From Chara braunii (lineage: Eukaryota > Streptophyta > Charophyceae > Charales > Characeae): DNA of 23,867 bases. The DNA is taken from assembly GCA_003427395.1 (NCBI GenBank), contig BFEA01000303.1, positions 184,708 through 208,574 of the forward strand, in the 5' to 3' direction. Under the pieces are notes generated by a model that worked only from the letters and a program-made list of their open reading frames with translations, did no database searches and was not told the origin of the DNA. Each line of letters starts with the position of its first letter. Positions within the stretch are counted from its first letter, which is position 1. The translations under genes were made by a program, and so were the position numbers. Shown piece by piece: positions 1 through 9,033 of this stretch.

Positions 1-91
1 TTTTTGGTCAAGGATTTTAAGTATAGTAGGTAATATGAGCAGAGTACTGGACAAATTTCTTAGTGTTCCCCTTTTCTTTTCCTTTCCCTCC

Positions 92-258
92 TTTTTTTTT
101 TTTTTTTTTTTTTTAAATAGGTCAAATTACTAGGATGAATCATGAGTGAAGGTAATTTAATACATACCTGGTAAAGACCGAAGCTTAAATAGGTCAAATT
201 ACTAGGATGAATCATGAGTGAGGGTAGTTTAATACATACCTGGTAAAAACCGAAGCAG
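92..258 (-). repeat. Poly(T) run followed by a 72-bp tandem duplication
   Basis: A run of 23 T (92-114) is followed by two copies of a 72-bp unit, 115-186 and 187-258, each opening AAATAGGTCAAATTACTAGG and differing at only a few bases. Because 72 is a multiple of three, the minus strand reads a 24-residue peptide repeated twice, but this is probably incidental. If the T run is a poly(A) tail read from the other strand, this is the 3' end of a minus-strand retroposon. That orientation is inference; the duplication is directly visible. Confidence 0.8.
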
Positions 259-314
259 TTATGCAGATGCTCCACCTGAGAGATGTTCATTACTGCCCAC
301 CCTACTCATCCCTC

Positions 315-317
<3 letters not shown>

Positions 318-347
<30 letters not shown>
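318..347. repeat. Poly(T) tract, 30 nt
   Basis: An uninterrupted run of 30 T. The flanks (259-317 and 348-468) show no protein-like reading. It may be the poly(A) tail of another minus-strand retroposon or simple homopolymer expansion; nothing here decides between them. Confidence 0.85.
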
Positions 348-348
<1 letters not shown>

Positions 349-468
349 GGTGAAATTACATTTTGCAATGTTTGATGATATCATGCAGATCCATCAGGGT
401 TCTTAGTTATTCGTTTAATCCTGTAGCTAGAGAGTTCGTAGTTATATTCAGAAAGTTGTTGTCCGATT

Positions 469-890
469 TTTTTTATTTTTTTTTTTAGATCGGGAAAGTC
501 ATGGTTCTGTGAGCGTACATCTTTCCAGGCATGCTTGATTCTATACCTTGAAGCGAGTAGCACATGATCCGAAAAGGTTAAAGATATTTGGATCTTCTGC
601 CAAGGAAACAGTAAAATCCGTCCCTTTGCAGGCCTGATGTAAAAAAGGTGATCTTGCGCAAGTTTCTATCTAATGGTGAGGACCAAAAACTCTAAAGACG
701 AGGACAAAAAACCTCGAGTTACGCAATTTGGTAATTAAGACCAGATGTTTGGATGTGTAACTTTTTTTTTTTTTTTTTTTTTTTTTTTGAAGACGCGAAA
801 GAATAACATCCAAGTTCTCTGCAAGCAACAAAACGACAGCGGATTCGATCATAGGACTAAAAAAAGGTCTCATACAGAGAGGAACGAGGC
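469..890 (-). mobile_element. Retroposon-like dispersed repeat, copy A
   Basis: After a T-rich head (469-486) this ~400-bp sequence aligns base for base, with many substitutions, to 2484-2895. Shared anchors include GAGCGTACAT (511 and 2511), GATCATGTG, AATTAAGACCAGATG and AGCGGATTC. Both copies start immediately after a T run, as expected for minus-strand elements with a 3' poly(A) tail. Copy A carries an extra 27-T run (762-788) inside the aligned region. On the minus strand part of it reads DHVLLAS then a tryptophan-containing stretch, with frames differing between copies. A link to the SDH motif of a LINE endonuclease is possible but weak. The family is not identified. Confidence 0.6.
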
Positions 891-956
891 ACCTCTTAAC
901 GAGCTTTTCATACAAACAAAGAGTGAGTTACGTAAAACGGGTCAGCTAAAAACATC

Positions 957-1727
957 GAAGTTAGGAGTCACTTCTCCTTCTACCTTTGACAAAAGGCAAG
1001 AATCACTCGAGGAGAGATTGGGCTAACTATTCCGAAAATTCGGTCGAGGAAAAGAACGGAACTAAGTCACCATATTACTAGAAAAGCATGCCGGAAAACA
1101 AGTACCGATCCTTTTTAGAAGAGGCGAGATATGAAATCTAGTGCTTCGAAAAACCCATGATTACCTTCGAAATCAACATTAGCAAAGAGCCATTGACAAG
1201 CAAAAGCACGACCAAAAAACAAAGGACAACTAATATTTAGAAGTAGTGTGACGGTAATCTAATGCTTCGCAACTTAGATTATCGTGATGAAAACGAAATT
1301 AGAAAAAGGAAGACAAAACGTCAAGTCCATTCCTAATTATCTCAATCTAGGAAAAAGCGAAGTTAGGAGTCACTTCTCCTTCTATCTTGGCAAGAGACAA
1401 GAATCAGCTGAATATAGATCGGTCACCAGATTACTAGAAAAGCATGCCGGAGAACAAGTACCGATCCCTTCTAGAAGAGGCGAGATATGAAATCAAGTGC
1501 TTCGAAAGGCCCAGGATTACCTTCAAATCATCATTAGCAAAAAACCATCAACAAGCGAAAAGCACGACAAAAGACAAAGGACGGCTAGCATCTAGAAGTA
1601 GTGTAACGGTAATCTATTGCTTCGCAACTTAGATTTATCGTGATGAAAATGAAATTAGAAAAGGAAGACAAAACGTCGAGTCCATTCCTAATTATCTCAA
1701 TCCATGATAACTAACAATGCCCGTTAA
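957..1727. repeat. 402-bp tandem direct duplication
   Basis: Two adjacent copies of a ~400-bp unit begin with GAAGTTAGGAGTCACTTCTC at 957 and 1359. Long stretches are nearly identical, for example AGAAAAGCATGCCGGA and TCTAGAAGTAGTGT-like segments. The second copy contains readable plus-strand frames at 1284-1490 and 1444-1632, but the first copy is broken in the same frames and I recognise no protein family. I treat it as non-coding repeat DNA, perhaps a decayed transposon interior. Confidence 0.75.
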
Positions 1728-1850
1728 TAAGGTAGTATCTAGAAGTACTGTATGAAAACAAAATTAGAAAAGGAAGACAAAACGTCAAGTCCATTCCTAA
1801 TTATCTTAATTCAGGAAAACTATCAATGCCCATTAATAAGGCATGAATTA
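1646..1850. repeat. 109-bp tandem sub-duplication at the end of the 402-bp array
   Basis: The segment AAATTAGAAAAGGAAGACAA, followed by the TCCATTCCTAATTATC block and a CAATGCCC...TTAATAAGG block, occurs at about 1652 and again at 1761, giving a period near 109 bp. It is a shorter duplication of the terminal part of the larger unit, so the array grew by at least two separate events. Confidence 0.65.
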
Positions 1851-1978
1851 CTCTTTAACAATTAAGAAATAAAAGTCTACTTATTGGCGGGTAACTGAAG
1901 TCAAAAGAAGCAGCACATCGAACAAAGTGACTTAAACATTCAATGAGAGAAAAAGCGGGTGTCGAAAATTTATGAACA

Positions 1979-1981
<3 letters not shown>

Positions 1982-2036
<55 letters not shown>
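1982..2036. repeat. (TA)n microsatellite
   Basis: About 27 uninterrupted TA dinucleotides. Self-complementary and prone to cruciform formation and length change. No gene structure adjoins it. Confidence 0.95.
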
Positions 2037-2039
<3 letters not shown>

Positions 2040-2044
2040 TATCA

Positions 2045-2460
2045 TCACATGAACCTCTTGCGTACAAGGCCGCCCACGTGGATGTAGGTTAAGTTGCGGC
2101 TGCCCCACCTCCGTGTATCATATCGACCCACTTGCACACAACAAAAGGCAAAGAGGCAAAAAAAAGGAAGTGGAACAACCCAATAATACAGAATAGGGGG
2201 CAACAAAACAAATCCCGTATGACACATCCCACAGGCAGGTACCGTCCTAACCACAGGCCAAACGGCGGGACGAGATCAACCAGGATATCAAAACATTCTT
2301 GTCTGCAAAGGAAAGAAAAGAAAGGCTGCGTTCCCAAAGTAACAACCAAAGAGAGAAGAAAGGACAATCCCGAATGTCGATTCTCATATACAAGCATTGC
2401 CCCGCGCTCAAAAGGCCGAACAACTGGAAACAGCCAACCGGATGCCCAATTAATTTTCCC
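2045..2460. other. Gene-less stretch
   Basis: Both strands contain open frames here, and the minus strand reads as very hydrophobic, but this follows from A/G-rich plus-strand composition. There is no recognisable motif, start context or splice signal that I trust. I see nothing else in this stretch. Confidence 0.5.
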
Positions 2461-2895
2461 TTTTTTTTTTTTTTTTTTTTTTTGAAAGCTCTGAAGGCTC
2501 ATAATCCGGCGAGCGTACATCCCTCCAGGCAAGCTTGATACTAGATCTTGAACTAGTAACACATGATCTGAAAGGTTCAGGAAAATTGGGTTTCTGCTAA
2601 GAGAACCTAAAATCCGACCGTAGATAGGCTTGTTGGTGAAAGGTGATTCGGCGCATGTTTCTGGTAAATGGCGAAGGTCCAAAACTCTAAATGAGGGGAA
2701 CAAGAAACTGGGATTTAAGCAATTTTGAGATTAAGACCAGATGCCTGGATGCGTGACTGAATCTTTTGAGTGTCTTGAGGGATAGCATCCAAGTTCTTTT
2801 ATAAATTCATTCTTGAAAGTACCTTAAAGCAGCAGAAAGCAGCGGATTCAATCCTAGGAGTAAAGGAAGTTGTCGTACGGAGAAGGTCAAGAAAG
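2461..2895 (-). mobile_element. Retroposon-like dispersed repeat, copy B
   Basis: A 23-T run (2461-2483) leads into the partner of the copy at 469-890. The minus strand reads through 2703 to about 2484, including a SDHVLL string. However, the two copies need a one-base shift relative to one another (29 versus 30 bases between GATCATGTG and ATCAAG), so at least one has lost its frame. The element has no LTR-like TG...CA ends that I can define. Two independent insertions of a poly(A)-tailed non-LTR family is the simplest reading; a solo-LTR-like pair is the alternative. Confidence 0.6.
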
Positions 2896-2899
2896 AACC

Positions 2900-3690
2900 A
2901 GATGCGGGGAAATTCGGAGAGTAATCAGGTTAAAGTTGGCTTATCTAAACCATTTGTATTTACAAATCCCAGATAAGTGTTCGAATTAGTATAAAATTCG
3001 TTTAGCTGGCCAATTAGGCACGAGGGGCGAGAAAACAAAAAGCGTTTTGTTTTTTTGTTTTTTTAATCATAAAATAGATGTAGGAATTATATAAGAATAA
3101 TTAAAGAAAAAAGATCAGTTGAGTGTTGATTTTGTTACACGGTGGAATAAATCCATAGGTTTAATCACGAGTTATACTAAATTGTCATTTTAAGAGGAAG
3201 AAGAGTCAGTCCGTTCTTACAAGGGTACGATAAGTGAGGATTTTCCGAAAGAACTGTAAGAGGCTGGGTTTTACAGAAATGGAAGGGTAACCTTGGTGCT
3301 TGGAAGTGATTGTACTGGTGGGAAACGAAGAAGGTTTGGTCCGAATAACCGTTCGTTCTTCGAACTGCGTTTAGTTGGCTACCGATTGGCTTTGAATGCT
3401 CCCGTCAGCCTGGAAAACCAAAGAAAACAAGCTTGAACCGAGAAAGAATAACTTTGATGCCATAAAGGTAGATGCGTCTAAAGAGCCGATGAGACATCCA
3501 CCTATTAAGCAATAATCATCCGTCACTAGTAAACGAAATATGTTCGTAGGAACATCGGCTAGTGACTAATGATAAGGTTCTCATAACCCTGCGGAATACC
3601 CGGTTTGAAAAATACCAAGCATGAGGTAACTGAAGGATTAAATAAGAGTTCCTTGATAACCTAAGACTGTAGAAAATAACGAAGAGAGAA
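2900..3690. other. Gene-less decayed region with a cruciform
   Basis: I see no convincing coding sequence on either strand. The plus strand is poor in C and rich in A, G and T. The notable structure is the nested inverted repeat at 3522-3566. The stretch may be a further eroded part of the ~590-bp repeat block that follows. Confidence 0.5.
3522..3566. repeat. Nested inverted repeat (cruciform)
   Basis: GTCACTAG (3522-3529) pairs perfectly with CTAGTGAC (3559-3566), and inside it ATGTTC (3540-3545) pairs with GAACAT (3550-3555) around a GTAG loop. Outside the outer arms ATCAT also matches ATGAT after a two-base mismatch. Function unknown. Confidence 0.7.
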
Positions 3691-3691
3691 A

Positions 3692-5760
3692 CTTACTTGA
3701 AAGCTAGTTCGAATAGGTTTGATTTCGTTCTAGATGACAGCAAAGGGAGAGTGAGATCTACATATTCCAAAAGTTAAAGTCAGAGATGACTGATGGTAGT
3801 TTGCGATGCTACTGCAGGGTGTTTCCTTCTGTACTAGTTTTAGATCTACAGTAGTTCCAAAACTAGTTTTGAGAAAGTTTGATGGAAAAGATCGTAGTAT
3901 CCTTATCATCCAATGTTAGAGTGCTGTTACAGGGTGAAGAAGTTCTTTTGACGAATTTGCAAAAGTAAAGGTATTGGTGGTTCGTGATTCGTTAGATGCT
4001 TATAGGCCAATAGGGTACAAGCTAGTGCTAGTTCCTACGAAAAGATGGCACAATTAAGGAGTAATAAGATTAGTCTAGTAGATAGATAAGTGAGTTCCTC
4101 CGAGTGAAAGGTGAGGAAGTCAATCCGAGTGTAACAGCGTGATCTCCAAGTTGATTTTAAAAACTACTATAATATTGCCAGAAATAGCCTAGAGCTTCAG
4201 GATGGTGAAGCAGACTGGAAGCCAAAGGTCTAATCAACGCCTCAAACCTTTATTCATCAGGTTATTGCGAAAGGATTACCCGTTGAGTACCGGTTGCTTT
4301 TATAAATACAAAACCTAGATCTTATATTCATGAGAAAAGATAAAAAATTAGACCGAGAAAAGATTATAGGTCAGATCCAATGCACAAGTCAAAAGACGAC
4401 CTCCAAAAGCAGACGACAGTTCATCGTAGATAAAGTTCGATTATAGAGTCCTTTCCAGCTAGGAGTTTCTGGTAAGTTAACTATTAACAGGTTTTGAAAA
4501 GCAGAGCGGTTGGTTTGAAAAAATGAATCAGCAGGATCGAAAGCTTAAAGTAGTCTTAATAGCAAGAAAAAATCAGAGCAAACGGCCAGAATACTAGTAC
4601 TTACTTACGGTAAGTTGAGAGGGTTGAGGCAGATTCTGATAAAATAGTGTAGCGGGTTAGGTCACAAGGCTCCTACGTTAAAGAGGGAGTTGACAGGTGG
4701 TGGTTCGAGAGTTAACTTAAGTTACCTCAGCCGTCGTCTTCGTGGGGTGAATCGTCTTGAAATCTGTAGAGGTTCGATCCTTGTGGGGTTCTCTTGAGGT
4801 TGAGACTGCGATTGGTAAGGTTTTAGGTAAGGGTTCTCTTCCCTTGAGAGTGGTGGTGAACTAGTTATGATGGTAGAAAGTGTCTAGTAGGGGTGGAAAG
4901 GTTCCGGCGAGTTCGTGGTGACACCGAGAAGGAGTTCCGGAGTGGAGGAAAGATCGGTGAGAGGCTGCGTAGAGTTTTTGCCTTCTTCCGAAGAATCGGT
5001 TATGGTTGGTAGCTTCAAAACAAGGTTCGGTGCAAGATAAGGCATTATCGTAGGTCTCTTAGGTGGCATAGCCTTTCTCGGTGAGAGTGATACTTAACAC
5101 CAGACTACAACGTGACTTGTTTGAAGAATGTAACAGCGGGATCTAAAATAATTTTATCAGTGAATAAAAAACTGATCCGCAGGTGATGATGCTTACTTGC
5201 AGTGGGTTCCAAGGTTGAAGTTGATTCTGGAGATAGTAAAGTTGGGTGAGATCTACAGGTTCCGGAAGTTCGAGTAAGAGTTAACAGGTGAGTCAAAAGT
5301 ATACCTGAGTTGCTTCAGCACTCATCTTCGCAGAGTGATCTTTCCTGAAGCCGTTTTGGGATCTGCGGTGGTACATAACCTGAGGGGTTCTCCCTGGCAT
5401 TTGACCTTGTGTTTGCCAAGATTGCAGGTGAGGACCTTCCCCCTGGTCAGTGATGGTGCACTCGTTTACGATGGTAGAGAGTGCTGTCCAAGAATAAAGA
5501 GGCTCCAGTGACGGGTTCATGGTGATAGCGGGAGACGGTCCGGAGTAGAGGGACAAAGAAGTGAGAGAGTTATGTGGGGTTTGCCGTCCTCCGAAGAAAC
5601 GACTATGGTAGGTTGCTTCGAAATGGGGTTCGGTGCAAAGCGAGGTGTCGCCGGTGGGCGTGGCTTAACTCGGTAAGCATGATACTTCACATCGGACTAG
5701 GCGTTTGGCCTGTCAGTAGGAGAAGCGGCTTAGAGTCGGGTGAGGTTTTCTTGGTCCTGA
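3692..5760. repeat. Degenerate ~590-bp repeat array, at least three copies
   Basis: Related segments begin with CTTACTT at 3692, 4600 and 5192. The last two are exactly 592 bp apart and stay in register to GATACTT at 5089 and 5681, again 592 bp apart. Shared landmarks are GTGAGATCTACA, the GTTNCYTCAG...TCTTCG block (4721 and 5309), GATGGTAGA and CAAGGTTCGGTGCAA-like text. The first copy is more diverged and lies 908 bp upstream, with a fragment (GTAACAGCG) near 4131. Open frames on the minus strand (for example 4884-5069 and 5293-5556) do not match any family I know. Satellite or a tandemly duplicated transposon fragment are both possible. Confidence 0.65.
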
Positions 5761-6008
5761 CATTTCCAGCTACGACAAACCACTTAACCATTGGTCCCTA
5801 CTGATACCTCAATTAAGAAAAAAGATAGGAAAGAAAGTGCGTAAAAGGAAGGGCAAGGTTTAACGTCTTCTTTGGCTGACTAACGCTGATGGTAATACGT
5901 TGCAGGTACGGAGAACGGAGCGGCGCCTCAGTCGCAATCGAAGAGCAGGCTAAAGACAAAAGGACACTTCCATTTTGGGCAAGCAGCCTATAAATAGTAA
6001 CTTCCCAG

Positions 6009-6295
6009 TATTGCCCAGAAGTGCCAGCGTCTCACGCCGAATTTCATCGCAGTCACTGCGGGTTCGATACGGCCTATTGTAGGCCTTCCCTATGCGGGGA
6101 CCAGTCTCAATGGACCGCTGCGGAAAGAGGGGCTTCCATAGGCCCAATAGTTATCCAAAAGCCAAGGGTTACCTCCGAGGCCCGGTCCGAGTTCTTCCAG
6201 CAACCCTTTGCAGAAACAATCGAACCTAGTCTTCTTTCAAGTCCAGATGCAGAACCACCAGTCGCTTTCAATATGGATTTGACTTCTTCACCAGG
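6009..6295 (+). CDS. Candidate internal exon, product unknown
   Basis: An open 287-bp stretch lies between an acceptor-like CTTCCCAG ending at 6008 and a donor-like CCAGG|GTAAGTT at 6295/6296. The in-frame stop is the TAA inside the donor, as expected when an exon is read into its intron. The translation has ordinary protein composition, with segments such as GASIGPIVIQKPRVTSEAR and later an acidic, proline- and serine-rich end. I do not recognise a domain. No partner exon is evident upstream or downstream, and the opposite strand is also open at 6107-6457, so this may be a transposon remnant or chance. Low confidence. Confidence 0.3.
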
Positions 6296-6454
6296 GTAAG
6301 TTACCGCCGTCATTCTTCTGCCAATCCCGCCTAAAACTGACACAGGTCTGGTCTGCCCTGAGTACGACGGAGACTTTGCTGCCACAAATCTACAACCAAC
6401 GGTACGGGTAGGCCTATGCCTTCTATTTGTATGTGTGCCTGTCTGTTTATTTGT

Positions 6455-6505
6455 CAATCAGTCAGTCAGTCAGTCAGTTAGTCAGTCTGCCAGTCTGTTT
6501 GTCAG
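6455..6505. repeat. (CAGT)n microsatellite
   Basis: About ten imperfect CAGT units, decaying into CTGC/CTGT variants at the right end. It is followed by a gene-less stretch to about 6730. A second, looser GGCA/CAGG-rich patch lies at 6841-6955. Confidence 0.85.
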
Positions 6506-6729
6506 CTCGATGTGATGTTGGTCACCGTGGATGTACGGTCATATAGCTGTGGTTACATGTCGCATGGTAACCTACTGCTGAAGGCATTCTACCTAACATA
6601 GCAGAATCTTCCGATCTAGCCTCTACCTCCTCCCTGTTATCGGCGACCCTGGTATCTTCCTTGCTCTCACCCGCGGGCTGTGACAAAGTCAAAAGCCCCG
6701 CAACCCTGGGAAGTTGCACATGGTCCATT

Positions 6730-6756
6730 AGATTGCTAATATTATCGATCATATTT
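6730..6756. repeat. Degenerate copy of the AATATT-centred palindrome
   Basis: The right half, AATATTATCGATCATATTTT, matches the well-preserved copies at 7467 and 8857; the left arm (GATTGCT) is eroded. A tRNA B-box-like AGTTCGAATCC follows about 65 bp downstream (6807-6817), the same arrangement as at 7745-7815. Confidence 0.55.
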
Positions 6757-6806
6757 TTTGCTACAAGTGAAAATGGATGGATGTGAATCGTGTAAATAAA
6801 GACACT

Positions 6807-6817
6807 AGTTCGAATCC
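6807..6817 (+). promoter_or_regulatory. B-box-like sequence AGTTCGAATCC
   Basis: Close to the RNA polymerase III B-box consensus GGTTCGANTCC. No clear A box is visible the usual distance upstream, so it is either a decayed SINE head or chance. Confidence 0.35.
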
Positions 6818-7181
6818 ACTCACAACAGAGACATAACAGCATGGCAGGTAACAGGCAGACAACAGGGCCGAGGGAGCAGGTTGGCAGGCAGCAAGTCAAT
6901 CAGCAAGGTAGGCAGGAAGGCAACCAGGCAAGCAGCAACAATGCAAGCAGGTGGGCATGCAAACATTGGGCAACAGAGTCTGCAGGTTGGGTCGCGGCCT
7001 CGGGGATTCGAGGTTTTTTCCCGGCTGGACAAGTAGGGGGAAAAAAAGAAAAAGTCCGGGGTTGTAGGGTTCACTACAACCCCACTTTTTCTTTCGAAGC
7101 CGATGACTCTTCAGTATTCTAAAAAATAAAAAACGAAAACTTAAAAAAAAAGGCAAAAGGTTTATTTTTCTTTTTCTTTTC

Positions 7182-7371
7182 GATTGATTGATTGATCGAT
7201 TGATTAATTAATTGATTGATTGTGCTTGATTGATTGATTGATTGATTAAAAAACAAAATGCGCGTGAACGCATGTGGGTAGCTGTGTGTCTTGTGGTGTG
7301 TTAATGTGTGTGTGTGTGTGTGTGGTTGTGGGGGGTCGACCCCTCCCCCACCAATCAATCAATCAATTAAT
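7182..7371. repeat. Inverted tetranucleotide tracts with (GT)n between
   Basis: (GATT)n runs from 7182 to 7248, (TG)n from about 7305 to 7324, and (CAAT)n from 7352 to 7371. The last is the complement of the first, so about 20 bp can pair across a ~130-bp loop. The perfect 12-bp palindrome GGGGTCGACCCC sits at 7332-7343. A second short (GT)n lies at 7404-7418. Confidence 0.8.
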
Positions 7372-7466
7372 CTGATAGATAAAAGGTGAAAAAAAACAGC
7401 GCATGTGTGTGTGTGTGTGCGTGTTCGTCCGCTCTCCCTACTCGGCTTCCATTTTCATCTCTTGCA

Positions 7467-7500
7467 AAAATAGGATTGATAATATTATCGATCCTATTTT
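7467..7500. repeat. 34-bp palindrome, best copy
   Basis: Near-perfect inverted repeat centred on AATATT (7481-7486), with one mismatched pair across 17-bp arms. Right arm reads ATTATCGATCCTATTTT. Related copies are at 6730, 7745 (half), 8857 and 9034. Confidence 0.8.
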
Positions 7501-7504
7501 CCTC

Positions 7505-7615
7505 TTCCACCTTCTCCCCATCCCCGACTTTCTGCCAGTCCGCTCTACCCCATCGCCTCTTTCCTCCCTCTGCCTCCTCCCCTCCACGTTTCCTTTCTCC
7601 GCCTTCCCCTGACTA
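7505..7615. repeat. Polypyrimidine block
   Basis: Almost pure C and T on the plus strand (CCTCTTCCACC..., CCTCCCTCTGCCTCC). It is roughly the complement in composition of the polypurine block at 7848-8165. All six frames stay open over parts of this region for composition reasons, so I call no gene. Confidence 0.7.
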
Positions 7616-7744
7616 AGCCAGATAGGGCAAGGGCCCGGGGAGTTGGGGACAGGCAGGAGGCGGAATGTGAAGAAAGGTAAACGTACATGGGGAGCAGGTG
7701 GAGGGGGAAGAGTAATTGCTTTCGCGCCCGTTTTTGCCTACAGT

Positions 7745-7815
7745 AAAAAATAGGATCGTTGTAGGCTAAAATACATATAGACGAATTTGGAAAACCGGGA
7801 CCCGGGTTCGAATCC
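7745..7815 (+). promoter_or_regulatory. Half palindrome followed by a perfect B box
   Basis: AAAAAATAGGATCG (7745-7758) is the left arm of the recurrent palindrome. It is followed by GTAGGCTAAAATAC and then GGTTCGAATCC (7805-7815), an exact match to the polymerase III B-box consensus. The segment between is not a good A box. A tRNA-derived SINE fragment is plausible. Confidence 0.4.
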
Positions 7816-7847
7816 ACATGTCCTCATGCGCTCACAAAGGGCTGACG

Positions 7848-8165
7848 GGCTGGACGGATAGCGGGGGGGAGTGGGAGAAGGCGAAGTGGGAAGGCGGAGT
7901 GAGAAGGCGGAGTCGGGGAAACGCGGGTCTGGGGACGGGTGAGGAGTGGAGTGGGAAGAAGTCGATGGGCGAGAAAGCGCAAAGAAGGGAGGCAAAGTGG
8001 AGGAAAGAAGAAGCGGATGGCGGCAAGGGTAAAGGGAGTTGGGGAAAGACGACTGCGAGAAGGAGGAGTTGAGGAAAGGCGGTGGTCGACAATGCATAGA
8101 GAATGGAGGCGAAGTGGGGAAAGAGGGAGGGGAAGGCGGGAAAGGCAAGGGGGAGGAGTGATCAC
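7848..8165. repeat. Polypurine block
   Basis: More than 300 bp of almost uninterrupted G/A on the plus strand, built of GGCGGAG, GAAGTGGG and GGAAAGG words. Open frames on both strands arise from composition. Such tracts can form triplex DNA; I see no specific gene. Confidence 0.75.
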
Positions 8166-8220
8166 GCAGGGGAAAAAGCATCAACAGAAAAATTCCCATG
8201 AGAAATGAAAGTTGAAAAAA

Positions 8221-8700
8221 CATTCCATAAAAAAAAAATCCTTCATATTTATAAATTATCATTCTAATGTTTGTCCAATTCTAAAATTTCCAATTTAATT
8301 TGATAAGTTCCCGTCTAAATATGAGTTTTCCCTTCCAACTACATCTATTTGTTCAAGACGGAATGAAAGTCTGGACGAGTTTATGAAATTTTTTAATTAA
8401 ACTTTCATTCTACTACAACAAATATCGTCTAATTTAGATTGGATTAACCTATTTATGACTGGAAATCCTTACTTAGAATGACAGTCCAATTAAAATATTT
8501 CATGAACTCATCCAGACTTTCATTCCATCTCTAGCATGCAGTTCAAAAAAGAAGGGATACCCCATTTTTGGAAGGAAAGTTTTCAAGTAAGACGGAAAAT
8601 TTTAAAATTGGAATGACATTTTTTAAGATGGAATGAAAATTTAAAATTTAGAATGTAATTTTACTCTAAAATGATTATTTAATTTTGGGAAATTTTTCTG
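8221..8700. mobile_element. AT-rich foldback (MITE-like) element
   Basis: An AT-rich insert between two polypurine blocks. Its core is a strong inverted repeat: 8357-8398 (GACGGAATGAAAGTCTGGAC...) matches the reverse complement of 8488-8529 at 38 of 42 positions. Outer parts also match in inverted orientation, with CCAATTCTAAAATTTCC on the left against GGAATTTTAAAA-type text on the right. The word CATTCYA or its complement TRGAATG recurs about nine times across the element, in both orientations. It contains no coding capacity. Terminal target-site duplications could not be fixed by eye. Confidence 0.65.
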
Positions 8701-8856
8701 TTGATAAGTGAGGGAAGGCAGGCGGGCGATATGGCGGAGGGGGGAAGGCGGAGAAGAGGAGGGTGGAGGCGGAGGGGGAAAGCAAAAATGGGTGAGAGTG
8801 GACAGGTGGAAGGGTGGAGAAGAGGGAGAGAGGGGCCGTTTTCACTTCTACCGAAA

Positions 8857-8890
8857 AAATTAGAATCGATAATATTATCGATCTTATTTT
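8857..8890. repeat. Palindrome copy with perfect 18-bp core
   Basis: ATCGATAATATTATCGAT (8865-8882) is perfectly self-complementary, and the arms extend to 8857 and 8890 with three mismatches. Confidence 0.8.
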
Positions 8891-9033
8891 CGCAGGAAGC
8901 TAAAATGGCAATAAGGCGGACAACAGGAGGGTGGAGGCGGAGTGGGAAACCGAAAAGTTGCGAAAACAGGGCGAAAGTGGATAGGTGGAAGGGTGGAGAA
9001 GAGGGAGAGAGGGGCCGTTTTCACTTCTAGCGA

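Noticed and set aside
2089-2703. Long minus-strand open frame with a very hydrophobic C-terminal part, superficially a membrane protein
   Set aside because: It runs through a T23 tract and across the boundary of the dispersed repeat copy B; hydrophobicity follows from an A/G-rich opposite strand.
469-2895. LTR pair of an LTR retrotransposon
   Set aside because: No TG...CA ends, primer-binding site or gag/pol sequence could be found between the copies; kept only as an alternative.
7738-8262. 174-codon minus-strand open frame rich in serine and proline
   Set aside because: It is the complement of the polypurine block, where stop codons are rare by composition; other frames are open as well.
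7481-8882. TAATATTAT in the palindromes resembles the TAATATTAC nick site of geminivirus-like replication origins
   Set aside because: The last base differs, the motif is the centre of a continuous palindrome and not the loop of a GC-rich stem, and there is no Rep-like gene in the window.
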